Positions 46,755 to 55,855 of a stretch of DNA of 64,000 bases are shown here, piece by piece; position 1 is the first letter of the stretch, and every line of letters starts with the position of its first letter. Both the position numbers and the translations under genes were made by a program. The DNA is from Arthrobacter sp. AZCC_0090. GTDB lineage: Bacteria; Actinomycetota; Actinomycetes; Actinomycetales; Micrococcaceae. The notes beneath the pieces are model-generated. The model did no database searches and was not told where the DNA came from. It saw only the letters and a list, made by a program, of their open reading frames with translations. The stretch is from the NCBI RefSeq assembly GCF_014207375.1, contig NZ_JACHEE010000006.1, positions 186,001 through 250,000 on the forward strand. The letters run 5' to 3'.

Positions 46755-48146
46755 ATGAAAGATGTAGTCATCATCGGTGCTGGTCTCGCCGGTCTTTCGG
46801 CCGGATGGCGCCTCCGCCACTGGGACACACTCCTGCTCGAGGCGGGCGATCGCGTCGGCGGGCGGATCCGCTCTGAACGCCGGGGCGCCTACTGGTTGAA
46901 CTGGGGAGGGCACGTCTTCGCCGGGGCCGGCTCGTCCACGGACGCGTTGCTCAATGAAGTCGGAGTGACGGCCGTCCAGATCCCCGGATCCCTCCAGGCG
47001 CTGTCCATGCACGGCAAGTTCATTCGCGAGGGACACATTGCCACCTACCCGTTCCGCATTCCGATGTCCTTCACGTCCCGGATCGACACTCTGCGGGCCG
47101 GTCTGAAGGTCGTTGCCGGCGTTGCCAAGTACACCGGTGTGGTGCGGAAGCGTTCCGGGGAATCCGGCGCCATGCGGCAGCAGCGCATCTACGACTTCGA
47201 AAATGACAGCTCGTTCCAGGACTTCATCGGCAACCTGTCCGAGGACGCGGCCGCATTGTTCAAGACCACCGTTACCCGCTCCGCCGGGGACATGGACCAG
47301 ATCTCTGCCGGCGCCGGCATCGGGTACTTCAGCCTGGTCCTCGGCATCGGCCAGGGCCTGAGCCAGGGCATCGTCGGCGGTCCGTCCACCCTGACCGAGT
47401 CCATTGCGGCCGCCCTGGGCGACCACATCCAGCTCGGAGCCACCGTGCAGGAAGTGACCCACAAGAAGAACTCCGTCCTCGTCCGGTACAGCGAAGACGG
47501 CGTGGACCGTGAAGTGGAGGCCCGTACCGTCATCCTCGCAACCACCGCCGACGTCTCACACAAGATCGGAGTGGACCTACCGGAGGACCTGCGCAGTGCA
47601 CTGAACCAGATCAAATACGGCCCGCACGTCAGCACGGCCTTCCTGACCAACGAAACGACAGCACGGCCGTGGGATGACATCTACGCCATCGCGGCCCCGA
47701 AACGCTCGTTCGCGATCGCCCTGAACCAGGCAAGCATCGTCCGTGGTACCGAGTCAGTGAGGAAGCCTGGCGGTAGCTTGATGACGTTCTCCCCGGCCAG
47801 CCTGGGACGGGCACTGCTGGAGAAGAGCGACGAGGAAGTCATCGCCACCCACCTCGCCGACCTCAACCAGGTGCTCGGCCACGGCTTCGCCGACAGCGTC
47901 GTCGAGGCCAAGACGGACCGGTGGAAGGTCGCGTCCCCCTACTGCTTCCCCGGCCGGGCCAAGCTCCAGTCCACGCTCATGCGGGGCACGGACCGGGTGT
48001 TCCTCGCCGGAGACTTCCTCGGAACCCTCTACACCGAAAGCTCCATCACCACCGGCTTCTCGGCAGCCCAGGAAGCCGCCAGCCTGCTCGCCACGGACAA
48101 ACAGGGGACCGCCGCCCCGACCCTGCGCCTGGCCACAGGCACCTGA
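46755..48146 (+). CDS. Flavin amine oxidase-type FAD oxidoreductase
   Basis: 463 residues. The FAD fold VVIIGAGLAGLSAGWRL with LLLEAGDRVGGRIRSERRG is the amine oxidase/protoporphyrinogen oxidase start, and VFLAGDFLGTLYTESSITTG is the C-terminal FAD contact. No signal peptide. In this operon it would oxidise the amino or imino acid formed by the epimerase; known D-hydroxyproline dehydrogenases belong to another flavin family, so this would be a replacement. Shares the operon direction; 123 bases after the epimerase gene. Confidence 0.88.
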   Translation: MKDVVIIGAGLAGLSAGWRLRHWDTLLLEAGDRVGGRIRSERRGAYWLNWGGHVFAGAGSSTDALLNEVGVTAVQIPGSLQALSMHGKFIREGHIATYPFRIPMSFTSRIDTLRAGLKVVAGVAKYTGVVRKRSGESGAMRQQRIYDFENDSSFQDFIGNLSEDAAALFKTTVTRSAGDMDQISAGAGIGYFSLVLGIGQGLSQGIVGGPSTLTESIAAALGDHIQLGATVQEVTHKKNSVLVRYSEDGVDREVEARTVILATTADVSHKIGVDLPEDLRSALNQIKYGPHVSTAFLTNETTARPWDDIYAIAAPKRSFAIALNQASIVRGTESVRKPGGSLMTFSPASLGRALLEKSDEEVIATHLADLNQVLGHGFADSVVEAKTDRWKVASPYCFPGRAKLQSTLMRGTDRVFLAGDFLGTLYTESSITTGFSAAQEAASLLATDKQGTAAPTLRLATGT

Positions 48147-48196
48147 TCCTTTCACCCGCGCCAGCCCTCGAACCACCACCAAGGAGAACAAACACC

Positions 48197-49084
48197 ATGA
48201 CAACGCATCTCAAAGGCGTCCTCACCGCACTGTCCACTCCCTTTGACCAAAACGGCACCCTCGACGTCGAGACCCTGCGGCGGATCGTCGACCGCTCCAT
48301 CGACGCCGGCGTGGACGGCGTCGTCGCGGCAGGATCGACCGGCGAGGTCGGCGCCCTGTCTTCCGAGGAGCGCCTGCTCCTCATCCGGACCGTCATCGAC
48401 CAGGCGGACAGCCGCGTCCCGGTCATCGCCCAGACCGGCGCCACCTCCACCGCCGAAGCCATCCGGCTCTCGCAGACGGCCGAGAGGGCGGGCGCGGACG
48501 TGCTCATGCTGATTACCCCGTACTACGAGCCGCTGTCCCTGGCCGAAACGGTCACCTACATCAAGGACGTGGCCCGGTCCGTGACCATCCCGGTGATGCT
48601 CTACAACATCCCGGCGGTCACCGGGGTCAACCTTGACCCGGCCACCGTCCGTTCGCTGGCTGAGGAGGTGGAGAACATCCTGTACATCAAGGACTCGAGC
48701 GCGAACTGGGAACAGGCCCTCCAGCTGATCCACCACCACAGCGACGTCATCGGCACCTTCATCGGTTGGGACGCCTACCTCTACAGCGCCCTGGCCGAAG
48801 GTGCCGCCGGCGTGATGGCCGGCACTGCCAACGTCGTACCCCACGAAATCGTCGCCGTTAGCCGCCGCATCGCCGAAGGCGACCTCACCGGCGCCCTGAA
48901 ACTCTGGAAGCAGCTCTACCCGGTCCTCGACGCGCTGCTCTCCGTACCGTTCATCGCCTCCGTCAAGGCCGGCCTCGCCCTGCAGGGGCTCCCGGCCGGC
49001 TCGCCCCGCCGTCCCACGGCTGACCTCAACGCCGAGGACCTCGCCCGGGTCAAGCACGCCCTGGCCGCCCTCAACCAGAAGTAA
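48197..49084 (+). CDS. DapA/NAL family aldolase or deaminase
   Basis: 295 residues of the dihydrodipicolinate synthase/N-acetylneuraminate lyase superfamily. GSTGEVGALSSEER near the N terminus binds the keto acid carboxylate, VMLYNIPAVTG holds the catalytic Tyr, and the Schiff-base Lys is in ILYIKDSSANW. A housekeeping dapA is unlikely in this setting. A family member deaminates pyrroline-4-hydroxy-2-carboxylate to 2-oxoglutarate semialdehyde in hydroxyproline breakdown, which suits the neighbours. ATG 48197 follows AAGGAG; the frame is open far upstream but overlaps the previous gene. Confidence 0.9.
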   Translation: MTTHLKGVLTALSTPFDQNGTLDVETLRRIVDRSIDAGVDGVVAAGSTGEVGALSSEERLLLIRTVIDQADSRVPVIAQTGATSTAEAIRLSQTAERAGADVLMLITPYYEPLSLAETVTYIKDVARSVTIPVMLYNIPAVTGVNLDPATVRSLAEEVENILYIKDSSANWEQALQLIHHHSDVIGTFIGWDAYLYSALAEGAAGVMAGTANVVPHEIVAVSRRIAEGDLTGALKLWKQLYPVLDALLSVPFIASVKAGLALQGLPAGSPRRPTADLNAEDLARVKHALAALNQK

Positions 49085-49104
49085 CGACAGGACCGAAGGA
49101 AACC

Positions 49105-50598
49105 ATGACCGCCACAGACACAGCACCGTTTACCGTCCGCAGAGCGGAAGAGACGCCTGCGGCGTCCCTTCCTCCGTTCGGCCAGTTCATCGGCGGGACG
49201 TTCATTCCGTCCAGCTCGGCGTCAATGGTCGATGTGGTGAATCCGGCCACTGAAGAGATCCTGATGCAAGTCCCGGCCGGGTCCGAGGAAGACGTCGACG
49301 CCGCCGTCGCGGCTGCCGTCGCAGCCAAAACGGACTGGGCAGCGAAGACTCCCCAGGACTGGTCCGCGGTCCTGCTTCGCATCGCCGACATCATCGAGGC
49401 CAACCGCGAACTCCTAGAAACCCTCGAAGCCGCCAACACCGGCAAACCTGCCGCCGTCGCTGAAGACGATATCTCGAGTGCAATCGACACCTTCAGGTTC
49501 TCCGCCGGCGCCGCCCGCGCGTTCACCACCCCCGGCGCCGGCGACTATGCCCAGAACCACACCTCGGTGATCCTCCGCGAGCCGGTGGGAGTCGTCGGCG
49601 TGATCACCCCGTGGAACTACCCGCTGTTGATGGCCGCCTGGAAGATCGCCCCGATCCTCGCGGCCGGCAACACCATGGTGCTCAAACCGTCAGAGCAGAC
49701 ACCGCTGACCACACTCAAACTCGCCGAACTGATCGCCGCGGAGGTTCCGGGCGGTGTCCTGAATATCGTCACCGGCTCCGGACGGGTGGTGGGAAACCGG
49801 ATTTCGGAACATCCCGACGTGGACCTAGTCGCCATCACCGGAAGCGTGGGCAGTGGCCAGAAGGTCGCCGCCAGCGCATCCTCCACCGTCAAGCGCGTGC
49901 ACCTGGAACTGGGCGGCAAAGCACCCGTCGTCGTGTTCGAAGACGCCGATTTGGAGGCCGCCGCCAAAGGCGTCCGCTCCGCCGGGTTCTGGAACGGCGG
50001 ACAGGAATGCGGCGCGGCATGCCGCGTCCTCGTCCACAAATCGGTCGCAGCGAAGTTCACCGAACTGCTCGTCCGGGAGGTCAGCGAGATCTCCGTCGGC
50101 ACCCCCGGCGCGGGCGACGAAGTCGAAATGGGTTCCATGATCTCCAAAGCCCACTACGACAGGGTCCTCGCCGCACTTCAGGACATCCGCAACGACGGCC
50201 TGACCATCGCCGTCGGCGGCAACGCCATCGAGGGCCGGGGCTACTTCATCGAACCCACCGTCGTGAGCAACGTACCTGCCGGCGCCGCGATCACCAGCAC
50301 CGAAATCTTCGGCCCGGTCGTGTCGGTGGAAACCTTCAGCACCGACGAGGAAGCGGTCGCGCGGGCCAATGAAACTATCTACGGGCTTGCAGCCTCGGTG
50401 TGGACCACCAACGCCGCCCGCTCGCTTTCCGTTCCCCGCAGCCTTGACTTCGGCACCGTCTGGGTCAATTCACACCTCGTCATCGCCAACGAAATGCCCT
50501 GGGGCGGCTTCAAAGGCTCCGGCTACGGCCGGGACCTCTCCATCTACGCCCTCGAGGACTTCTCCCGCACCAAACACGTCATGTACAACCACGGCTGA
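49105..50598 (+). CDS. Aldehyde dehydrogenase (aminobutyraldehyde/semialdehyde type)
   Basis: 497 residues, NAD(P)-dependent. Cofactor site VITPWNYPLLMAAWK and KPSEQTP, Gly motif GSVGSGQKVAAS, general base Glu in LELGGKAPVVVFEDADL and nucleophile Cys302 in NGGQECGAACR; the latter context is like gamma-aminobutyraldehyde dehydrogenases. C-terminal WGGFKGSGYGRDLS is typical. In the proposed pathway it would oxidise a semialdehyde such as 2-oxoglutarate semialdehyde. Last gene of the operon; a hairpin follows. Confidence 0.93.
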   Translation: MTATDTAPFTVRRAEETPAASLPPFGQFIGGTFIPSSSASMVDVVNPATEEILMQVPAGSEEDVDAAVAAAVAAKTDWAAKTPQDWSAVLLRIADIIEANRELLETLEAANTGKPAAVAEDDISSAIDTFRFSAGAARAFTTPGAGDYAQNHTSVILREPVGVVGVITPWNYPLLMAAWKIAPILAAGNTMVLKPSEQTPLTTLKLAELIAAEVPGGVLNIVTGSGRVVGNRISEHPDVDLVAITGSVGSGQKVAASASSTVKRVHLELGGKAPVVVFEDADLEAAAKGVRSAGFWNGGQECGAACRVLVHKSVAAKFTELLVREVSEISVGTPGAGDEVEMGSMISKAHYDRVLAALQDIRNDGLTIAVGGNAIEGRGYFIEPTVVSNVPAGAAITSTEIFGPVVSVETFSTDEEAVARANETIYGLAASVWTTNAARSLSVPRSLDFGTVWVNSHLVIANEMPWGGFKGSGYGRDLSIYALEDFSRTKHVMYNHG

Positions 50599-50626
50599 GG
50601 CTGGTCTCCACATGGCCGCTAATGTC

Positions 50627-50650
50627 ATGCACCCGGTTTCCCGGGTGCAT
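50627..50650 (+). terminator. Perfect hairpin after the catabolic operon
   Basis: 10-bp stem ATGCACCCGG/CCGGGTGCAT with a TTTC loop, 28 bases after the aldehyde dehydrogenase stop. No T-run follows. Confidence 0.6.
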
Positions 50651-50719
50651 GACCGTTGCCGCTCCGGTCTGGCTGGCGTAAATGCGAAGAACCCCCACCA
50701 TGAAAGGGCAACAGGGCGC

Positions 50720-50947
50720 ATGGACCTGCATCACGGACTGGGTTCTCCTTATCGGGGCCAGGCCCGCGTTCCGCCAGCAGGGGTCGCGGTCTGCAGCGGA
50801 CAGGTCGATGCCGTCACCGAGGACGGAAGAATCCTTTGGCTGCGGCCCCCTGCACAGAACCGAAGGCTCTTCGAGAAGGCTGAGTTCTATGAAGCCTGGC
50901 AACAGAGGACCGCACCGGCGTCCACCAAGACTTCGCGAAGGGCCTAA
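50720..50947 (+). CDS. Small hypothetical protein
   Basis: 75 residues from an ATG at 50720 with AGGGCAACAGGG upstream. The C-terminal half (VDAVTEDGRILWLRPPAQNR then RLFEKAEFYEAWQ) has credible protein composition; no known domain. Lies alone between the operon terminator and the convergent debranching-enzyme gene. The rest of the 50651-51178 gap shows nothing else. Confidence 0.4.
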   Translation: MDLHHGLGSPYRGQARVPPAGVAVCSGQVDAVTEDGRILWLRPPAQNRRLFEKAEFYEAWQQRTAPASTKTSRRA

Positions 50948-51178
50948 GCTCCCGGAGCCCTGAAAACCGCTCGCGACGGACGCGGCAGAATTTAGACGAG
51001 CCGGCGTTGAAGCCAACCACGCCGGAGATGTTCGGCAACTTGGCCAGGACCGCGGGGTGGTAAAGTAATTGGCCCGTCAATCGGTGTCGCGGGCAGTCCG
51101 CTGTCACGGTCCAACAGACTGCGATTGCGTGAGTAGGCACTTGCGACGGATTTTCCGGCCGGTTAGGCGCGGGCGACC

Positions 51179-53335
51179 TCAATCCTCTCGGCCTAGTCCG
51201 GCCTGTTCGACGAGTTCGGTCAGCCACGGCCGGTGCCCTTGGTGGAATTCCATCCCGTCAGGCAGTCCATGGACGGATGGTACGGAATTGGCAATATCGA
51301 TTGTGATCCGGCCACCGGCCATTGGCGCGTTGCTGATGTGCAGCTCGCCGTAGGACTCCGGCAGGGCGGGATCCATCCAGAAACCACCGCGGGAGACATG
51401 CGCGTCATACCGCATCATGCTCGTTATCAGCTGGATCGGTGTGGTGGCTGCCCAGGCCTGTGGCGAGCATGCTGTGGGGTAGGGGACAGGTGATGCCAAC
51501 TGCTCCCGGTCGAAGCCGCAGAACAGTTCCGGCAGCCGGCCATCGGAGAATTCGGCCGCCTCCAAGAGGGCCGAGGAGATCCGCTGCGCCTCCGCCACAA
51601 AGCCGTAGCGCATCAGCCCCGCCGCGATTATTGCATTGTCATGCGGCCAGACCGAACCGTTATGGTAGCTCGCTGGGTTGTATGCGCCCATGTCGCTTGA
51701 CAGTGTCCGCACGCCCCAGCCGCTGAACATTTCGGGGGACATGAGCCGTTCTGCCACGAGCGGCGCCTTGTCCTCATCGAGGAGGCCGAACAACAGGCAA
51801 TGGCCCATGTTGGAGGCGCAGGCGTCGACTTGCCGCTTCTTGCGGTCCAGTGCGACAGCGTAGTAGCCGCGGTCAGGCATCCAAAATTGCTCATTGAACC
51901 GCTTCTTCAATAGCGCTGCTCGCTCAGCGAGTTCAGTTCCCAAAGCCGCATCGCCGACGTCGTACGCCATCCAGGCGCGCGCCAAGTAGGCGTCGTAGAC
52001 GTAGGCCTGGACCTCGCAGAGCGCGATAGGAGGTTCGGCCAGGCTGCCGTCGGCGAAATTAATTCCGTCCCAGGAGTCCTTCCAGCCTTGATTGATCAGC
52101 CCCCGGTCATTGAGGCGCTCATACTCAACGAACCCGTCGCCGTCCTTGTCACCATAATCACGGATCCACTCCAGCGCCCGGTCCGCGTGGGGGAGGAGCG
52201 CGGCGATGGTGTCCTTGGCGAATCCCCAGCGACTTACATCTCCCAGCACCGTCACGAAAAGCGGAGTCGCGTCGACACTGCCGTAGTAGGCGGATTTGCC
52301 GCCGAGTGCCAACCCGCTGGAGACATCGAGCCTGACCTCGTGCAAGATCTTGCCCGGCTCCTCCTCGCTCATCGGGTCCACCACAGTGCCTTGGCGGTCG
52401 GCCAGTGTCTGCAGTGTGCCGAGGGCCAGAGAGGGATCCACCGGCAGCGACATTTCCGATGCCCACAGCGAGTCGCGGCCAAAGAGGGTCATGAACCAGG
52501 GCGCGCCAGCGGCCACCACGACCCGGTCCGGATGGTTCGGATCCTCGATGCGAAGGGCGCCGAGGTCGTCGTAACTGCGCCGCAAAGTCCGTTCGATGGA
52601 GCGGTTTCCCATGTGCAGCACGGGAATCTTCGCCACCCACTCCTGCCGGCGCCGGTCCCGGGGTGACAATTCGTCCCCGTCAGGATGGACGAACGGCGTC
52701 GCGAGACCGACTCCCTCGATGCTGGGCACCACAGTGAGGACCGTACTCCACTGGCCGTGCGGCGCAAGGGAGAACCGATACGTAAGGCCATCCGGCGCGA
52801 CGTCGGCGCCAGGCGCCTGGGCAACAATGCCCTTCCGGACATCCTGCCAGGCAGCCGTGATCATCAGCGAGTCGCCTTGCGCTTGGCGCGTTTCCTCCCA
52901 GCGCCGCTGGATCCGGGCCTCCTTGACTTCGAAAAGGTCGGCGAAATCCGTCCCGATCCTCAACGAGATTTCGCATTCGGCCGGTCCCGGGGAGTAATTA
53001 CGGACGGTGACCTGCTCCTGGATCCCAGCCCCCACTTCGCGCAGGCGCTCCACGATCAGTGGGCTGTCCGCGTATCCGTCCGAGCGAGGAATGCGCCCTA
53101 CGAACAGTGCACGGTACGGTACCTTGGTCTCCGCCGCCAACGGCTCAATCGTCTGGCCATTAACGGTCAGATTCCAGTGGGACAGGATGCGAGTGTCCTC
53201 GAAGAAGACACCATGCGGATGCTCGGGATGGATATCCCCGTTCGGCGAGGAGATGCAGAATGAAGATCCCTCAACCAAAGTGACGGTCCCGGGCCCGAGA
53301 GGACCAGCGGCCGTGTCAGCATTCCATCCAGCCAC
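51179..53335 (-). CDS. Glycogen debranching-like amylo-alpha-1,6-glucosidase
   Basis: 718 residues. Residues ~15-210 match the bacterial glycogen-debranching N-terminal domain (GPGTVTLVEGSSFCISSPNG, HGVFFEDTRILSHW), and the C-terminal two-thirds form an (alpha/alpha)6 barrel of the GH63/GH133 type with GAPWFMTLFGRDSLWAS, QGWKDSWDGINFADG and YHNGSVWPHDNAIIAAGL. No signal peptide. It would trim alpha-glucans or intracellular oligosaccharides. GTG start at 53335 with GGAGGG six bases upstream. Divergent from the TetR gene. Confidence 0.9.
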   Translation of the reverse strand: MAGWNADTAAGPLGPGTVTLVEGSSFCISSPNGDIHPEHPHGVFFEDTRILSHWNLTVNGQTIEPLAAETKVPYRALFVGRIPRSDGYADSPLIVERLREVGAGIQEQVTVRNYSPGPAECEISLRIGTDFADLFEVKEARIQRRWEETRQAQGDSLMITAAWQDVRKGIVAQAPGADVAPDGLTYRFSLAPHGQWSTVLTVVPSIEGVGLATPFVHPDGDELSPRDRRRQEWVAKIPVLHMGNRSIERTLRRSYDDLGALRIEDPNHPDRVVVAAGAPWFMTLFGRDSLWASEMSLPVDPSLALGTLQTLADRQGTVVDPMSEEEPGKILHEVRLDVSSGLALGGKSAYYGSVDATPLFVTVLGDVSRWGFAKDTIAALLPHADRALEWIRDYGDKDGDGFVEYERLNDRGLINQGWKDSWDGINFADGSLAEPPIALCEVQAYVYDAYLARAWMAYDVGDAALGTELAERAALLKKRFNEQFWMPDRGYYAVALDRKKRQVDACASNMGHCLLFGLLDEDKAPLVAERLMSPEMFSGWGVRTLSSDMGAYNPASYHNGSVWPHDNAIIAAGLMRYGFVAEAQRISSALLEAAEFSDGRLPELFCGFDREQLASPVPYPTACSPQAWAATTPIQLITSMMRYDAHVSRGGFWMDPALPESYGELHISNAPMAGGRITIDIANSVPSVHGLPDGMEFHQGHRPWLTELVEQAGLGRED

Positions 53336-53520
53336 TCGGGACCCTCCAAAGAGTAATGCCTGGCTCCTCGACCCTGGGTAGGGGAGTTGACCGTCGCCGC
53401 CGTATTCTCCGATTGACGCTACTCCTGCCTGCTCCCGGATTCCAGATAGGGCGATGACTCACAGGGCTGGGCCCAGCTCCCCATCCTCTTCCAACGCAAG
53501 AAAAGTGCATTGATGCAAAC

Positions 53521-53534
53521 TTGCACTTGTGCAA
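53521..53534. promoter_or_regulatory. Palindromic TetR operator
   Basis: TTGCACTTGTGCAA, 27 bases before the TetR start, with further TGCA-containing half-sites on both sides (GATGCAAAC, GCTGTGCAAC). Likely autoregulatory site of the TetR/efflux operon. Confidence 0.6.
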
Positions 53535-53561
53535 ATAATGCAGCTGTGCAACGATTTCTCC

Positions 53562-54188
53562 ATGAGCGATACTCTTTCTCCTCGTCTGCGGGAACGCAAA
53601 AAGGCCGAGACCTGGGCAGTCATCCATGAGGCCGCCGCGAAGCTTGCCCACCAGCACGGAGCGGGTCAGGCCACCGTGGAGGCGATCGCGGACAGCGCCG
53701 GGATCTCGCCCCGGACGTTCTTCAATTATTTCCAGACCAAGGAGGACGCGATCCTGGGCCTGCGGGAACCTTTTCTGGATCCTGACCTCTCGTCGCGGCT
53801 AACTGCCGACAGCGGCCTTTTAGGCCAGGTATCGCGGTTGCTGGTGACAGTGGCCCGGACGGCAATCGGGGACACGGATGCGGCACGGTTCCGCGAGCTG
53901 ATGCGCCAGAATCCCGGTCTGATCCGGCGTCAGATGGAGTACATGGCCAAGGCCGAGGCGCTGGTTTGCCAAGCCGTTGCCGCTCTGCTCGAACGCGATC
54001 CTTCATGGTCCGGCGGTGTCGAAGGCTTCGACCTGAACGAGACCGCACGGATGGTGGTTTTGATCGCCGGTGTACCGGCCCGCTTCAGCATAACCTCCCC
54101 CAATCACGACCTGAGCGAAGGTCTCGCCACGGCCGACCTTGGCCCCGCTCTGTCCCTTCTTCACCACGTGCAAAGGAAGATTTCATGA
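53562..54188 (+). CDS. TetR family regulator of an efflux pump
   Basis: 208 residues. N-terminal helix-turn-helix: TWAVIHEAAAKLAHQHGAGQ, then TVEAIADSAGISPRTFFNYF with the usual KEDAIL. Divergent C-terminal ligand domain. I choose the ATG at 53562 (MSDTLSPRLRER) over an in-frame start at 53529 that falls within the operator palindrome. The stop overlaps the MFS start by four bases, so it controls its own transporter gene. Confidence 0.9.
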   Translation: MSDTLSPRLRERKKAETWAVIHEAAAKLAHQHGAGQATVEAIADSAGISPRTFFNYFQTKEDAILGLREPFLDPDLSSRLTADSGLLGQVSRLLVTVARTAIGDTDAARFRELMRQNPGLIRRQMEYMAKAEALVCQAVAALLERDPSWSGGVEGFDLNETARMVVLIAGVPARFSITSPNHDLSEGLATADLGPALSLLHHVQRKIS

Positions 54189-55843
54189 AACACGCTCCTG
54201 CCCTTGGCGCCCCACCAGCCCAGGAAAAGCAGCACGTTATGCTGCTGTTCGTTGGTTTGATGCTCTCGATGCTCCTCTCGGCACTGAACCAGACCGTGCT
54301 CAGTACCGCGCTGCCTACCATCGTTGGCGAACTCCACGGCGTCGACAACATGCTGTGGGTCATCACGGCCTTCATTCTCGCCTCCACCATCACCATGCCT
54401 ATCTATGGCAAACTCGGGGACCTGATGGGCCGCAAATCCCTGCTGATCGCAGCCATTGTCCTGTTCATGATCGGCTCGGTCATCGGCGCGCTGGCCAATG
54501 ACATGGGCGTTCTCATCACCGCCCGGGTCATCCAAGGCCTGGGCGGCGGCGGCCTAATGATCCTGTCGCAGGCCGTTATCGCCGACGTCGTTCCGCCCCG
54601 GGAACGAGGCAAATACATGGGCATGATGGGCGGCATTTACGCCATCGCCTCCGTCGCCGGGCCGCTGTTGGGAGGCTGGTTTACCGAAGGACCGGGCTGG
54701 CGCTGGGTATTCTGGATCAACATTCCCGTCGGCCTGCTGGCGCTGGCCGGCGCCGTGTTCTTCCTCAAACTCCCCAAACACAGCGGAAAACCGCGCCTCG
54801 ACCTCGCCGGAATGCTGCTGGTGGCGATTGCAACCACGTGCCTGGTTCTTTTCACAACCTGGGGCGGCAGCAAGTACGAGTGGAACGATCCCATCATCCT
54901 GTCCCTGATAGCCGGTACTGTCCTCAGCTCCGTTGCCTTCATACTCGTGGAGAGCCGCACCGCGGAACCGATCATCCCGCTGCACCTGTTCAAAGACCTG
55001 AATTTCAACCTCTCCACGATCGCAGGCCTGCTGATCGGCCTGGCCATGTTCGGAGCCATCGGCTACCTGCCGACCTACCTACAAATGGCCTTCAGCGTCA
55101 ACGCCACCGAATCGGGCTTGCTGATGATCCCGATGATGGGCGCGCTCCTGGTTGCCTCGGTCGTCTCCGGGCAGCTGGTCAGCCGCACCGGCCGCTACAA
55201 GTGGATGCCGATTGCCGGCGGCATGCTGGTCGCAATCGCGTTGTTCCTGCTCTCAACCCTCAGGCCCGGGGCACCACTCTGGGAAATCTGCGTCTACCTG
55301 GGCGTCATGGGGCTAGGACTCGGCCTCAGCATGCAGACCATGGTTCTGATCGTTCAAAACTCGTTCCCGCTTCGCCAAGTGGGCACCGCAACTGCGTCGA
55401 ACAACTTTTTCCGCCAGATCGGTGCCACCCTCGGCTCGGCGGTCGTAGGTAGCCTTTTCGCGAGCAGGCTGGCCGAACTGCTCGTCGAGCGCCTGCCCGC
55501 TGCGGCAAGCGGCGGTGGCGCAGCCGGTGGATCAAACTCCCTCACTCCAGCCGCGGTTAGCAAGCTGCCGGCGGCAATCAAGGAGTCGGTTATCTCCTCC
55601 TACAACGACGCGTTGACTCCCATCTTCATCTGGATGGTTCCGCTGGCGCTGATCGCCGCAGCCTTGATGTGCTTCGTCAAGGAAAAGCCGCTGGCCACCG
55701 CCGTCGAACACGACGTACTGTCAGAGTCGATCGCGGAAGGCAACATCCTCATCACGGCTGACGATGCAGACGATGAGGCCGCCGCATCGGCCCTGGGCTC
55801 GTCGACGCAATCACTGGTCTCTGGCTCGCGCCCTACCCGATGA
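54185..55843 (+). CDS. MFS multidrug efflux transporter (DHA2/EmrB type)
   Basis: 552 residues with about 14 hydrophobic segments. Motif C-like and A-like parts: LNQTVLSTALPTIVGELHG, GKLGDLMGRKSLL, RVIQGLGGGGLMILSQAVIADVVP-type start of helix 4, and GPLLGGWFTEGPGWRWVFWIN. Drug:proton antiporter. ATG at 54185 in the ATGA overlap with TetR. Directly upstream of the P450 system, whose product it might export (inference). Confidence 0.93.
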   Translation: MKHAPALGAPPAQEKQHVMLLFVGLMLSMLLSALNQTVLSTALPTIVGELHGVDNMLWVITAFILASTITMPIYGKLGDLMGRKSLLIAAIVLFMIGSVIGALANDMGVLITARVIQGLGGGGLMILSQAVIADVVPPRERGKYMGMMGGIYAIASVAGPLLGGWFTEGPGWRWVFWINIPVGLLALAGAVFFLKLPKHSGKPRLDLAGMLLVAIATTCLVLFTTWGGSKYEWNDPIILSLIAGTVLSSVAFILVESRTAEPIIPLHLFKDLNFNLSTIAGLLIGLAMFGAIGYLPTYLQMAFSVNATESGLLMIPMMGALLVASVVSGQLVSRTGRYKWMPIAGGMLVAIALFLLSTLRPGAPLWEICVYLGVMGLGLGLSMQTMVLIVQNSFPLRQVGTATASNNFFRQIGATLGSAVVGSLFASRLAELLVERLPAAASGGGAAGGSNSLTPAAVSKLPAAIKESVISSYNDALTPIFIWMVPLALIAAALMCFVKEKPLATAVEHDVLSESIAEGNILITADDADDEAAASALGSSTQSLVSGSRPTR

Positions 55844-55855
55844 CGGGGTCAACAA

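Noticed and set aside
47921..48196. Extended N terminus of the DapA-family frame
   Set aside because: It overlaps the flavin oxidase gene; AAGGAG and the family start place the beginning at 48197.
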